NCBI GenBank assembly: GCA_020091685.1
Contig: CM034595.1
Span: forward strand, 19,825,564-19,889,563
Origin: Lutjanus erythropterus
Lineage: Eukaryota; Chordata; Actinopteri; Lutjaniformes; Lutjanidae
Direction: 5' to 3'
Length of the DNA stretch: 64,000 bases
The translations under genes and the position numbers were made by a program. How positions within the stretch are numbered: position 1 is the stretch's first letter; every line of letters begins with the position of its first letter. Under the pieces are notes generated by a model. It was not told the origin of the DNA. It searched no databases and saw only the letters and a list, made by a program, of their open reading frames with translations. Positions 50,861 through 61,724 of the stretch are shown one piece after another.

Positions 50861-53343
50861 TGTTTCATGTAGCACCATTGCATTCAGTAATGAAGCTGCT
50901 TTTCAGGGGAAACAGATTATTGGTAGCATCTTGATAAAATGCCTCTGTAAATTAGACTTCTCTAACTCACCATTTCCTGCAGCCTAATCAGAAATAATAG
51001 CGTTCCATTACGCACACAGTGAAAAATGTAATTGTGATTTCCCAACTGACCATTTAGCTGGTAACATTAGTTCTGAAAAGGAACTGTTAGCTGAACAAAA
51101 AGTGCCCTCCTGCCAGAGTAGCTAGCCAGATTCACAGAGCTGGCAGCCACAGTCCAAGAAGCATTTGGCAGGTGGCTAACATTTCTGCTCGCTGTGACTT
51201 GTCCTGAGCTGCTTGCCTGTGGGGAGGGAAGTGGACGACAGGAGACAATTCACTGAAAACACTGTAATCATGCCTCAAAGGCTCTCAGTCCATCAACCTG
51301 AGGAGGCACTAAAACATGTTGTTTCTTCTGCTATGTAAGTCTTTTCTTTTCTGTTTTTCTTTGCTTTGCTTTTCCTTGCTCTTCTTTTCTTTTCAGTATT
51401 CAAAAAGCTCCATATTTCCCACATGTGATAACACTGATAACCTTTATTTAATCAAGTCAGTAGTCAAACTTATTGGCTCTCTGTGTCAAAAAGCTAATTA
51501 AACTCTGAAGAATATTGTGTTCTAGTGGGTCTTATTTCATTTTTCTGGTATTACACTATTTGCTCTGTCATAGTGCAGTATGACATAATGAAAAAAAGGA
51601 TATAAAAATATAATAATATCCTGAAACCATATCTTTAATATCACCCAGTGCTGAGATAAATACGGTGTATTTTGAGAGAATTTTTGCCAGCAGAGTCTTG
51701 ATCCTCTGAGAAATTTACAAGTAATAACCTTTACACTTTTAGGAACAGTACGTACCATTTGACATCTATGTCAAAATCTCTCCTGGAACAAACTTGAACT
51801 TTGCAATAAAGAACACAACACAGGAGATTAGAAAAACACCTTATTTTAGACTTTGGTGGCATTTGTCAAACTTAACATCAGATTTCAACACTTGATCACT
51901 TTCATTTATTTAAATCTGGTTAGGCCTTGAGAGAATTCCCCTCACATTTAAATGTAATGTAATGTTATAATCAAGAAAACACTTATGTCAATATCAGGAC
52001 AGAAATGAGTAAGAAACAGTATTTTCTTTGTTCGTGTCTAACACTGAATGAAACTAAAACCCACCTGCTTTCAATGTAACTCATATTTCTCCTTAACTGA
52101 CTTATTTTGGCTTGTGCCACTGTCAGGAGAGGGATTTTTTATGCGTATTAATTACTTGATCTTGGCTTCTGCTGCATGCATTGGTGTTGCTTTAATTGGA
52201 CCAACTGGGCTTTTCAAACCTTAATATGATCTTATGAAATATGCCACTTGGTGAACGCTTTCATCTCAGGCCTCTCAGAGTGCGTACATTTTTGCCATGT
52301 TGGCCCCAGTTGGAATGGGACCCTGTATACAGTAACTTTGGCAGCGTGTGACTGTGATTCTGTATGCACCGAGCTACATCGCACTGTGTCAACACTTTAC
52401 TCTCTATGGGCCCATGAATAGAACAAAACTGGCCAAAAAAAAAAAAAAAAGCTCACCACTCCCCCAAAAACATTATAACTGTTTGCCACAAACAGAAAAC
52501 TTTGAATAATTGAATTTCAAATTTACATTTTCAATCTGTACAAATTGTGTAAAAGTACTATGGGTCTAAAGCCCCCTGTCATACCAGATTAGTGAAAGAT
52601 ATAGTGTTTCTTGTAAAATAGTTTTTAAAATTCTTCTGATAATTTGAAGGATGTAAAGGATTGGAATGACTTATCTTAGAAAATAGGTTGCACCTCTGGA
52701 TTAGTTTTGTCTTCTTTATCTTCAAGAGAATTTTAAATATAGTTGTAGTTCTTTTTGAAAAAAAATTATTGTTTAATGTTGTGCATTTATTTAATTGTCT
52801 CAAAAGATGTTCTCTTTCTTGTAATTTCTTTCTTGTAATCACAAGAGGATGTCAAGGAGGATTGGTTGTGGGTTGGGGATTTGATTTGTTTTGGTGTGTA
52901 TTTATTATCTGTTAAATAACAATAAAAAGAATATTCAAAAAGGTCTCATTTGACGCTTTGCACTTATTCTGTTAAATAAACACATTTCTTAACAGTTGAG
53001 TCACTGGTGGTTTAAATGTTAGACTCTAGTCTCTTGATCTTGCCCTCAAGCAAAAATGTCCAGCAAGCTGTCGCTCTCAGGTTTCTGTGCGTGTGTGCGC
53101 GCGACAGTTTCTAATTTCCTCTGTGTGTGTGTGTGCGTACCACTCTGAGATACACACAGACAGATAGATGAATAGGATGGAGGCAAAGTGAAGGCCGGTT
53201 GCTAAGCTAATCAATGGATGCGTGAATGTAAGGACAGATGAATAAATAGACGGATGGGTGGAGGAAAGGTGGTGATGTCTCATCTGATAAGGCCTGTTCT
53301 AGTTAGTGTTTCTGTCAGTCTTCCTGGAGGATAAAAGGTTGGA

Positions 53344-53352
53344 AGAGAGAGA

Positions 53353-53397
<45 letters not shown>
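53344..53397. repeat. GA microsatellite ending at an ambiguous base
   Basis: GA run with one interruption. It is followed by N at 53398, the only ambiguous base noticed in the window. Confidence 0.95.
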
Positions 53398-53399
53398 NA

Positions 53400-53730
53400 A
53401 GTGAAACACAGAACCTTCCGCTGCGTTCCCCCGGCCGTCCCGACGGGACCGTTTCCCCGGAGTTCCCTCCTCCTCCTCTTCCTCCTCCTCCGCTGCTCTC
53501 GGATGGGACTTGAGTGCTTCTTCCTGCAGTCATCCAGCTCACTCTGTTTAAAATAAAAGCTCCGTTACATTCCCAACATGTCCCGCTGTCCTCCGGTGTG
53601 CGCGTTTCCAGACGAAACAAACAAGCCGGAGCGCTGATCCCTGCAGCGGGCAGCGAGCAGCCTCCGACGTGCGCCGCCGAGGAGCATCACTCTGTGAGGA
53701 CGGAGGAGCGCTGCTCTGAGTGTGTGTGAG
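53400..53730. promoter_or_regulatory. CpG-rich block flanked by GA repeats: candidate distal promoter
   Basis: The most CpG-dense stretch of the window, with many CG pairs between 53415 and 53720. It lies between two GA dinucleotide runs at 53344-53397 and 53791-53847. It is in the interval between deptor and col14a1, so it could be an upstream col14a1 promoter, a non-coding RNA promoter, or a distal element. Minus-strand donors are weak (ACAGA|GTGAGC is the best seen). Orientation is left open. Confidence 0.35.
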
Positions 53731-53790
53731 GATAATAAGGCAGGAGGGGAGGAGCAGGTGCAGAGCAGAGGAGGAGAGAGAGGAGAGGAC

Positions 53791-53791
53791 C

Positions 53792-53847
<56 letters not shown>
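53791..53847. repeat. GA microsatellite
   Basis: GA run on the other side of the CpG-rich block. Confidence 0.95.
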
Positions 53848-53850
<3 letters not shown>

Positions 53851-54879
53851 AGCTGCGAGCAAAGTGTTGTTATAAAATCTTACAACTGTGTGGTGTGGGT
53901 CAGCATTAATCAACTTTTTGCTATTCACCTAAATTATGATTAAGTGCTTTATCTGCTGCATCAGATCAGGGACAACAGTGGATATTTCCCACATTTTTGT
54001 TTCAAACTCAGACACACAAATTTACCATCAATATGTTCCACAATAATTCCACAGCCAAGTCAGTCTAATATTGCTGTTTGGCATAACTGCAGACCAAATA
54101 CCAAATACGTAAAATAAGGCCTGTCCTGAGGTATCTATTAGTTTTTGACTATAGGAAAGTGGGGAAAATTCCCCCAAATTACTGTCTCAGAACTATCTCT
54201 TTCACACACGTAGGCTTCTATGTGATTTTCTTCCAGTAAATGATGTAGCATTTTACATTTTTACATTCAATGAACCACCCCTGAAACTGTCTGGAGTGAC
54301 CCTATAGGGAGCCCTACCTCCCACGGTGACAATATCTCCCCCATAGGATGTCAAATGTGTGCGAGATCAGGAACGTCATTCCAGAGGAAACCTGTAGAGG
54401 CAGTTAAGAAGATCAGATTGGTATTGTCATCAACACCAAAATAAATAAATAAATAATGAGTTCAGAGCATCTTAAAATAGACTGATTGGGAGTGAATGAG
54501 AGTATGACATCAACAATAACAATGGCAGTCTTGCAAATCCAGCTGCTGGAGTACAGATGTGTTCCGCTCCTGTGGATTGTGTTCACATATAGAACAGAGC
54601 TGGACGAGATGATCTAAAACCTGTTGTGTCCCTACTGAAATACATCAAACTGTCCAACAAAGACACCCCTGGCTGAGATATGGAGCCACTCATGTTAAAA
54701 TAAAGAAGAAAAGAGAGGTTCAAACGACACTGACAGACGGTGTTCTACAGTATAACAGCACCCCCTGCTGGTAGCTTTTTGGTAGTGCACCTAAAAAAAG
54801 AGGAGGTGTGTTTTTGGCTGGACAGGAAGACAGAAAGAAAATCAGCCAAGGCATTTATAGAGTAAGCTATGTGTAAAAT

Positions 54880-55420
54880 GCAATGTTGGGGAATAGTAAA
54901 CTACAAGTAATTAAACTAGTAGTAGCTTGCCAGTTGCTTCAGCTATATACATATTTGTATAGTGGTTCAAGTAGTTAAATTACTTATTACTTTTGTGTAG
55001 TTAACAACAAAAACTATAGTCAATTTTGGGCCATAAAGGGAAAGGAGAGAGGTTTTTTTTTTTTATTCACTATTCCCTACTGTCTGATTAAATCCAAATG
55101 GACAAACCAAAGCTGACATTGCTCTACTTTCTCATGAATAGAAGGATATTTTATTTTTCTGGTTTATGTCTGATGTGTGAACAAGTGGGCAGTTTTTTCT
55201 GCAATAAACTCAGCTGAGTGGTATATTTTTTGATGGCATGTGTTTTTTTTGTTGTAATTTCATATCACTTGTACATTTTCAATTTGATCATTGTTTTTAC
55301 AAATGAGTTTGAACTACTCCCAGTAGCTCTAGTACAACAAACAAGATTTCTCCTCAGGGTATTGAAGTATTTGACAGCTCGCGAAGCTCTGCTTTCAGAG
55401 AAGCTTCCCTAACACTGGTT
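54880..55420. mobile_element. MITE with CAGTGTTGGGGAA-type ends
   Basis: The left end CAATGTTGGGGAATAGTAAA and the right end (read inward) CCAGTGTTAGGGAAGC are an inverted pair. The interior is rich in AGTAATTAAACTAGTAG-like sequence, typical of a common fish family. Confidence 0.6.
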
Positions 55421-55648
55421 AACTGTGTGAGAAAATAATTCTGGTGATCCATCCAAGTCTGAACTACATAATTTTCTCTCCTGTGTCTGTTACTTAAGAA
55501 CAGGTTAGAAAATTGTTTCGCCAGAATCACTTCTCTGAGTGTTTATTGTTGTAATACTTATTTCATCCACAAGAAGCTGAAGCGCACCACTGCCCCATGT
55601 TCTAAATAGGAATTAAAGCATTCACATTTTCTTCCAGGTGAGTTTTAA

Positions 55649-55984
55649 AGGTAGGGTGGGCTATTCTAGAGAAAGATTGTTTATCTTTGAACCCGACAAC
55701 CAAATAAATCCTCCTTCAGTGCTTCTTCATAAGATTTATGGTCCCTTTTGCTTTCCGTCGTCACCCCCCTGTGCACAGTGACCTGTTGCTGAAACAGTGT
55801 TGTGTGACTTGATCCGAGCCACTTTTTGTTTACCATTTACAGAGCTAGAGCTGTGTAGAAACATTTAACTTTTTAGAGTGCATACACAGTTTTGGGAGCT
55901 AGAGCAACATTTGGAGATATTCGCTGAATTTAATTAAAAAAAAAAAAGTGTATTAGATTAGAATAGCACACCCTGCCCTGCCCT
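55649..55984. mobile_element. TTAA-type MITE (AGGTAGGGTGGGC end)
   Basis: TTAA at 55645-55648 is followed by AGGTAGGGTGGGCTATTCTA. The right end read inward is GCAGGGTGTGCTATTCTA. The interior segments ACAGAGCTAGAGCTGTG and TTTTTAGAGTGCATACACAG match a known fish family. The right TTAA is lost. Confidence 0.65.
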
Positions 55985-58660
55985 TCAGGACTTCCACAGA
56001 TGACTTCCCAGATATGAGACCCACTGCCTGAGGATATCAGATGCGTTTGCAAGAGAAATCAGGAATGTCAGTCCAGGTGAAAGGTGGTGCACAATTTATC
56101 CTCAGCCTTTCAGAGAAGAAAACAAGACAAGATGCTCGCAGATTAAGTTACATGTTCCTGTACCCCTGTGATAAAAGAAGAAATTATACATAAAAATAAT
56201 TATAATTATAATATTATCTGACTCTGACATCAAAATTGCCCTTTAAGTTGACAGTGCTAAATGAAAAAGAACATGAACACGAAAAGAACTACACACTTAA
56301 AAAGTACAGAAATGCAATTTCAAATACAGAACTAAAAAGACTAACATGTTTTTTCTATTTTTTCTTTTTCTTTTTCTATTATTATTGCTATTTGAATAAA
56401 CTACCTGCTTTTGTGTGAATTTTAAACATGCACAAACTGAAATGTGAGCCTAACTCATGTCCATTATTGAGCAGAAAAGACCTAAAGATGAAACCACATG
56501 CTCAGAGTATTATCAGTTTGTTTATTAAACACTTAAATCATTGGTTTAATACAACAGAACATCAGAATGAGCTTTAGCTGCAGACTGTGATACTGTGAGC
56601 TTATATTGTCATCAAACCCAACATTCAATCTCTGATAGCGGAGAAAATAAACACACCTGCTGAAAATGTTTGGGCCGCTCACTCCAGCCTCGTGAGGTGA
56701 ACATAAAGCAAAGAGTCCCTTTAATTAAACGAGTGAATCAATCATTGAAGTATAAAACTGACGATATCAACAGCACAATGTAGAAGGTGGCGTTGAAATA
56801 CATTCTGTCAGACTGTCACTACTTTAAAAACTGCTGTTGTGCTATTTAAAGGTGGTGTCCATAAAACACTGATTGTCAATAAAACTGAGGCATGATCACC
56901 AAATACAACAAGCACTTTTTTATACCCAAAGTCAAAGATATCAGAGCTGGGAAGAGAACAAGAGATTAGATGAACACTAACTGTCATTAGCAGCAAAATA
57001 AGGATCTTAAGGCAAATGCTTTCAGGCTTATTGTTGAACAGTCAGTGAACCCGTTTCAACCAGCTTTGACCACCAGGAACTCTTTCAACACTTTAATACA
57101 TACGAGACACTTGCGCCTCACTTCTGCATATTTCTACTTGCCAGAACTCAACAACTGATGCACTTTCCAAAGTGCCGTCTGACAAACAGGCAACTTTTTC
57201 CATCAAATTTAACACGATCACAAAACCCTTCAGCCAGATCACTTCCAGACACGGTTAAAAGAACAAACGCAGGTAGGCGAGGTTTTTTAATTAAAGAAAA
57301 ACTGAACCCTTGCTAAGTGTGGATATAAACTGTGACATCTCCATAGCAGACTAATGATTCACTGTCTGCAGCTTGGGGTAGGAAGTGATGTTTGTCATGT
57401 TACCTGCTGACTGGCTGTGTGCACAAATCCAACAAAAAATGATCAAAGAATATGGAAATCTTTGCACCTGTTCATATTAAATCTTCTCAGAGCACAACAA
57501 ACCCTACCAACAAAATACCAGTGAACTTTACATGAACAGTATTAAAACAGTATGTTATCATCCAAGATCATGAGGATTTATGAGATCAGCAACTGAGACA
57601 AAATCTCATGAAGAGTTTATCAGAGTAAACCAGAGAACATCACCAATATCTGAGAAGCTTTAAAGCAATGGTTCCCAACCTTTGTCCTTTAAAGTGAAGT
57701 AAGCAATTTTAGAGAAAAACAGTTGAGTCACACACACAGTGCTGTTAAGTACTCTCTAACAATTTCATAAACTTCTTATTTATAGAGGAAGGTTTGTTCT
57801 GTTCTGGGAGAAAGTGGAAACAAAGACTTTTGAAGGCTCAAATCTACTTTGACTCAGATATGACTTGTCAGATTACTCAGTCCTACAAGTCGACTGACTG
57901 AAGCAGCGCTTTGGATTAGAAGATAATGCTACATAAGCACAGATTTACAGGAATCATGCATTTCACTGCTTACAACATCGAAGCACATTGAGAAAAACAA
58001 CACGTCCTCATACCTAAATGACATAATAGGTCAGTCGTTGAGAAAAATTGATGAGATATCCACTGAATAACTCACTTCAGACACTTGGAGGCAGTTTACT
58101 GTCATATACAGTGTGTGTTCATTCTACCCTTGGCAATGAAGATTTCCTGAATATACTGTATGTTCACCTTGAATAGAAAAACTGCATTTGTATAAGTAAT
58201 AATTTCACTTCTGGACTAAGCTAAATACACATCCACTGAACCAGGCAGTGTTATTTTGTTTAAAAACAAGTAAACAAGTGTTTACTCATGAGTCCACCAT
58301 TGATTACAAACACTGTAATACTGTATGAGTAATATGAGCATCACGTATCCATGCTCTTCTTTTTTATCATATAGTTTTAAATGTGATTTTCTCATGCTAG
58401 TATGTCTAAGCACATGATGGCAGTCAGTTAACTCTGAGGTTATTGTTCTGGAGGTTAAAGGAGGTTGTACAAACCCAGTTATCTAAACATCAGGCCTGCT
58501 TTAATGCAGGTAATTCAAAGCACTACAGGGAACTTTCATATTGTGTTAATTTTGGAGGCCCTGTGGGCAAAAGTGGCAGCGTTTCCACCGCCAAAACCAA
58601 AAAATATAAAATCCAAAATAAAAATAATCTAAAGAAAAAGCTCCTCATGCTTCTTTTTAA

Positions 58661-59368
58661 AGGACCAGTATGTAGGATTTGGTGGCATGTATTTGGGAGC
58701 TTGTAGATACCTTATCTCACCATCCTGTAACAGAAACTATGGTGGCCCTGAAAGTCATGCAAACCATGACAGGCTGTATTTAGAGCCAGTATTTGGTTTG
58801 TCCATTCTGGGCTACTGTAGAAATGTGGCGACGCAACATGGTGACCTCTGTGGAAGAGGACTTGTACCCTCTTTAGATATAAATGGCTCATTCAATGATT
58901 GTTATTTTGGGGTGACTATACACTGAGGAAAACATACGAGTTTTCCTGATAGCCGAATTTTAAACTTTTCTAAAAGCTAAAGGTATTAAAAAATGTAGTT
59001 TATATGTCTTTTGATACCGGTGCAAAAAGAAAAAAACAAAGTCCTTGGCACACAAAACAAGATTCTTTTTTTCTTTTCTTTCTTTTTCTTTTAAAACAAG
59101 CTGCACACAGCATGGGAACAGAAAAGGTCAGTGAACAGCAGGACAGTGAAGACTAAATAGAGGTGAGTAGAGTCTTGAATGAGCACTTAGATCTTTTTTT
59201 TTTCTATAACTTTGCTATTTTCAATACTATAATTAACTGATATTGAATTGTATTAAACGTGGTATTGAAAAAAATACTTTGATAACCTTAAAACATACTC
59301 ATGAACATTATATTCCATTTTTGTCACATTCTGCCAATAGATACCTGTAAGTCTTACACACTGTACCT
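58661..59368. mobile_element. TTAA-flanked MITE with an internal insertion
   Basis: TTAA at 58657-58660 and 59369-59372. The left end AGGACCAGTATGTAGGATTT and the right end (read inward) AGGTACAGTGTGTAAGACTT match. The parts TTTGGTTTGTCCATTCTGGG and GACCTCTGTGGAAGAGGAC are hallmarks of a common fish family. About 350 bp around 58945-59290 does not fit the family and looks inserted. Two open frames here are repeat-derived. Confidence 0.7.
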
Positions 59369-59780
59369 TTAACTGGCTAACATAGCTTTGCCTGGGAAAA
59401 TGTAAACATAGGCTCTTCTGGTCTGCATATGATCTGATTTCAAGGAGAATTTGACTCGGTGACAGGAAATAAGAATAACTGTCTAGAAATAGCCAACTTT
59501 CTTTCTGATGGTCTTGTTTGCATATGTAGGTCAGCTAAAAACTGTTTATGGTTCTCACAGCATTGAAAATATATATACATACATGTATATATATGTGAGT
59601 GTGTTTATGTACATATACATACTCAAATTTCATTTAAAAAAAGAAAGACTTTTATCACCTAAGTGCCTTTGTCAATTACAAGCATTGCTTAAAAGTTCAG
59701 CTGAAGTGCTCTACAGCCATTCTACTCTTTAGTTTTCTTACAACATCCAAACATACATTTTTTTTTTTCATGTTAGTTGC

Positions 59781-60245
59781 CTAGTTTTGGAGATAATGGC
59801 CGGCAATCGGCATGTGGTGCTCAAAGCACCAGAAAATACATTTGAAAAATTCAAAACCAATGGATGATGTGGTTATTATCCACAGACCTTGTTGAAAGAA
59901 AGTAGCTCTGATAGATTCCAACATAGTTCCAGTTGATTCTACTGCAGAAAGAAATTAGTTCCTACATGAAACTGCTCAACATGGTCTGTGGATTATCTTG
60001 AGCAACCAGGTCATAATTTATAGAAAAAGACATTGTTGTTGAGTTTTTCAAATGTATTTTTTGGCGCTTTGAGTACCACTGGACTCAAGCCATCTATTAC
60101 CATGATGCTGGAGAAGGCAGACGTCTCTATAGCAGATATTTGCTATATGAAACTCTGCAACTCACACCAAAACAGGACAGATGGATACATAGCGCCACAG
60201 GCTAGGGGAAAAATATGTATTTTTGTTTTGGGGGGAACTGTCCCT
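59781..60245. mobile_element. Foldback-type transposon remnant
   Basis: The right end GGAACTGTCCCT abuts TTAA (60246-60249). The arms 59813-59894 and 59977-60080 are inverted copies (GTGCTCAAAGCACC versus GGCGCTTTGAGTACC; TTATCCACAGACC versus GGTCTGTGGATTA). The left terminus is truncated. The open frame over 60033-60434 is repeat-derived. Confidence 0.65.
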
Positions 60246-61601
60246 TTAAGGTCATTGGACTCTACTGTATGTTTATGTTTTGTAATTAAATCTTGTTGGC
60301 ATAACTTTACTCCAATTACAGATATTTGGCATTACTACTGGTATGGAACACACACATTTTTTTGTTTGTTTGCTTTTCACACAATAAATGCAACCCTTGT
60401 TAGAAAAATTCTAAGAAAATCAATCAAAGCATAAGAGTATATTTGCTCTCTGAGTTCTTATTTGTTTAAAGAAATAATGACATTTTATGCCACCATGAAA
60501 GTTTCAACATATCACATGCCATGTTAAGAAAAGATACTGTCAGATATCAGGGGTAAATAAACCTTTTTTAAAATAATTATTTATAAAGTTTCTAGATGTT
60601 CTCAGTGCTGTCGCTTGTTTTAGTTCAATAATGTGGACTTAATCTAATAAACACCTATTTTTCTAAAGCAGGACTTCTTTAGTTTGTGCATTAAATTGTT
60701 CATAACTTTTCTATATACATTGTGCCTCTTAATGTCATACAGTTTATCGCTGCATTTTTTACTAATTCTAGCAGCTACACATAAATCTACCTGGGCATCA
60801 ATCAAGTTGTTTTTCACACAATGTGGATAAATTCTTATCTATTTAACATGGAGGTTCCCCAAACAAGGAAAAACAATAAAACACCCTGCAACCAAAGATT
60901 CATGATTTATGTAACTGTGGTATAAATGCTCCCTCGCTGTGTGTCCTCCTGTCTCTCCCAGCAGAGGGCAGTATTGAACCATCAAGGGCATCGGTCCAGG
61001 TTTTAACTGGGGAAGAGGTCACCAAATGTGTCAACATGAAATATTCTTCCTTATTGTTACAGTTTCAGCTCTTTCTTGTTCGTCTCCCGGTTCAAATGAA
61101 AATCTCTTGGCCTTTGACGTTCTATAAACACTCATCAGGTTCAGCAACAGATCCATGACACACTTCTGGTCCAAAACTCAAACAAAAACAGGGAATACGG
61201 GTCTTGCTGTTCCACACCAAGGACACTAAAAAGTTCCTTGTTTCACACGTAAAGTCTGGGGCCTCTTCATGAAATCTGAGTCTTTGTGGGCTCATTGAAG
61301 CAGTTGGATCATCGTCTGTAGAAGTGGCGGCGCCTCTTTTACACGCACGCTTCTAAATTCAAGGATAAAATCAAGTACAACCTGTGTGTTTTGTCTACAG
61401 GTTGAAATATCTGGTTGCCTTGAATATCAGTCATCCACCTCATCCAGTCAATGCTGGAACAGATAGTATGAGTTCAAGTCATCCACGTTGCTCCGTCGCT
61501 GTGGTTTTGAGGTCAAGTACTAAACATTGTTGTCCCCACATTATTACTGTACTACCCGTCTATGTACTGTGTGACAGTTTCTGTCACAGCTCTTCTAAAA
61601 C

Positions 61602-61724
61602 TTACACCTCCTCCATCACCTCCATGACGATCGTCCGGGGTCCAGTCAGAATCAGGTTGCTGACAGCCCGGTAGTCCTGAGAGAGGACATTCAGTCCATT
61701 CACCGACACCACAAACTGACACAC
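61602..61724 (-). CDS. deptor: deptor last coding exon: C-terminal part of PDZ domain and stop
   Basis: DEPTOR binds and inhibits mTOR in mTORC1 and mTORC2; it has two DEP domains, a linker with a degron, and a C-terminal PDZ domain. This exon starts at a codon boundary after the acceptor TTTCTTCAG|GTG and codes 40 residues plus TAA: VCQFVVSVNGLNVLSQDYRA, then VSNLILTGPRTIVMEVMEEV. It matches the human C-terminus (VCQFVVSVNGLNVLHVDYRT then VSNLILTGPRTIVMEVMEELEC) almost residue for residue. It covers the VNG strand, the second PDZ helix (DYRAVSNLIL) and the last strand (TIVMEVME). The fish protein ends at MEEV, two residues shorter than human MEELEC. Upstream exons (ending at the residue before Val) are beyond 64000; no AAAGMK-like exon was seen in 61725-64000. 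Confidence 0.93.
   Translation of the reverse strand: MCQFVVSVNGLNVLSQDYRAVSNLILTGPRTIVMEVMEEV

Larger units (their letters stand above)
39672..56519. other. Region between col14a1 and deptor
   Basis: No protein-coding gene was recognised in this stretch. It contains the two CpG-rich promoter candidates, transposons at 40134-41138, 43290-43434, about 43465-43660, 48090-49005, 50161-50860, 54880-55420 and 55649-55984, and copies of a shared interspersed repeat (about 44755-45360, 49950-50160). About 51000-52400 and 46000-47950 show nothing I recognise; 52580-52950 ends in an A-rich AATAAAAAG-type tail and might be a retroelement 3' end. Confidence 0.65.
56520..61601 (-). other. deptor: deptor 3' UTR / downstream region, 3' end unresolved
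   Basis: Sequence 3' of the deptor stop codon. I see no canonical AATAAA on the minus strand close to the stop; an AATAAG occurs near 61044. A canonical AATAAA (plus-strand TTTATT) lies at 56520-56525, so a long UTR of up to about 5 kb is possible but unproven. The stretch contains two transposon copies (58661-59368 and about 59781-60245) described separately. Positions 56530-58640 and 60400-61600 show no recognisable repeat apart from a hAT-like end fragment near 57669 (GCAATGGTTCCCAACCTTT). Confidence 0.35.

Noticed and set aside
53398-53398. Ambiguous base N
   Set aside because: Single unresolved base at a microsatellite edge, an assembly artefact and not a biological feature.
53548-53928. 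126-codon minus-strand frame in the second CpG-rich block
   Set aside because: Driven by a GA/TC repeat and high GC content; no similarity.
60033-60434. 133-codon plus-strand frame
   Set aside because: Falls on the right arm of the foldback element.
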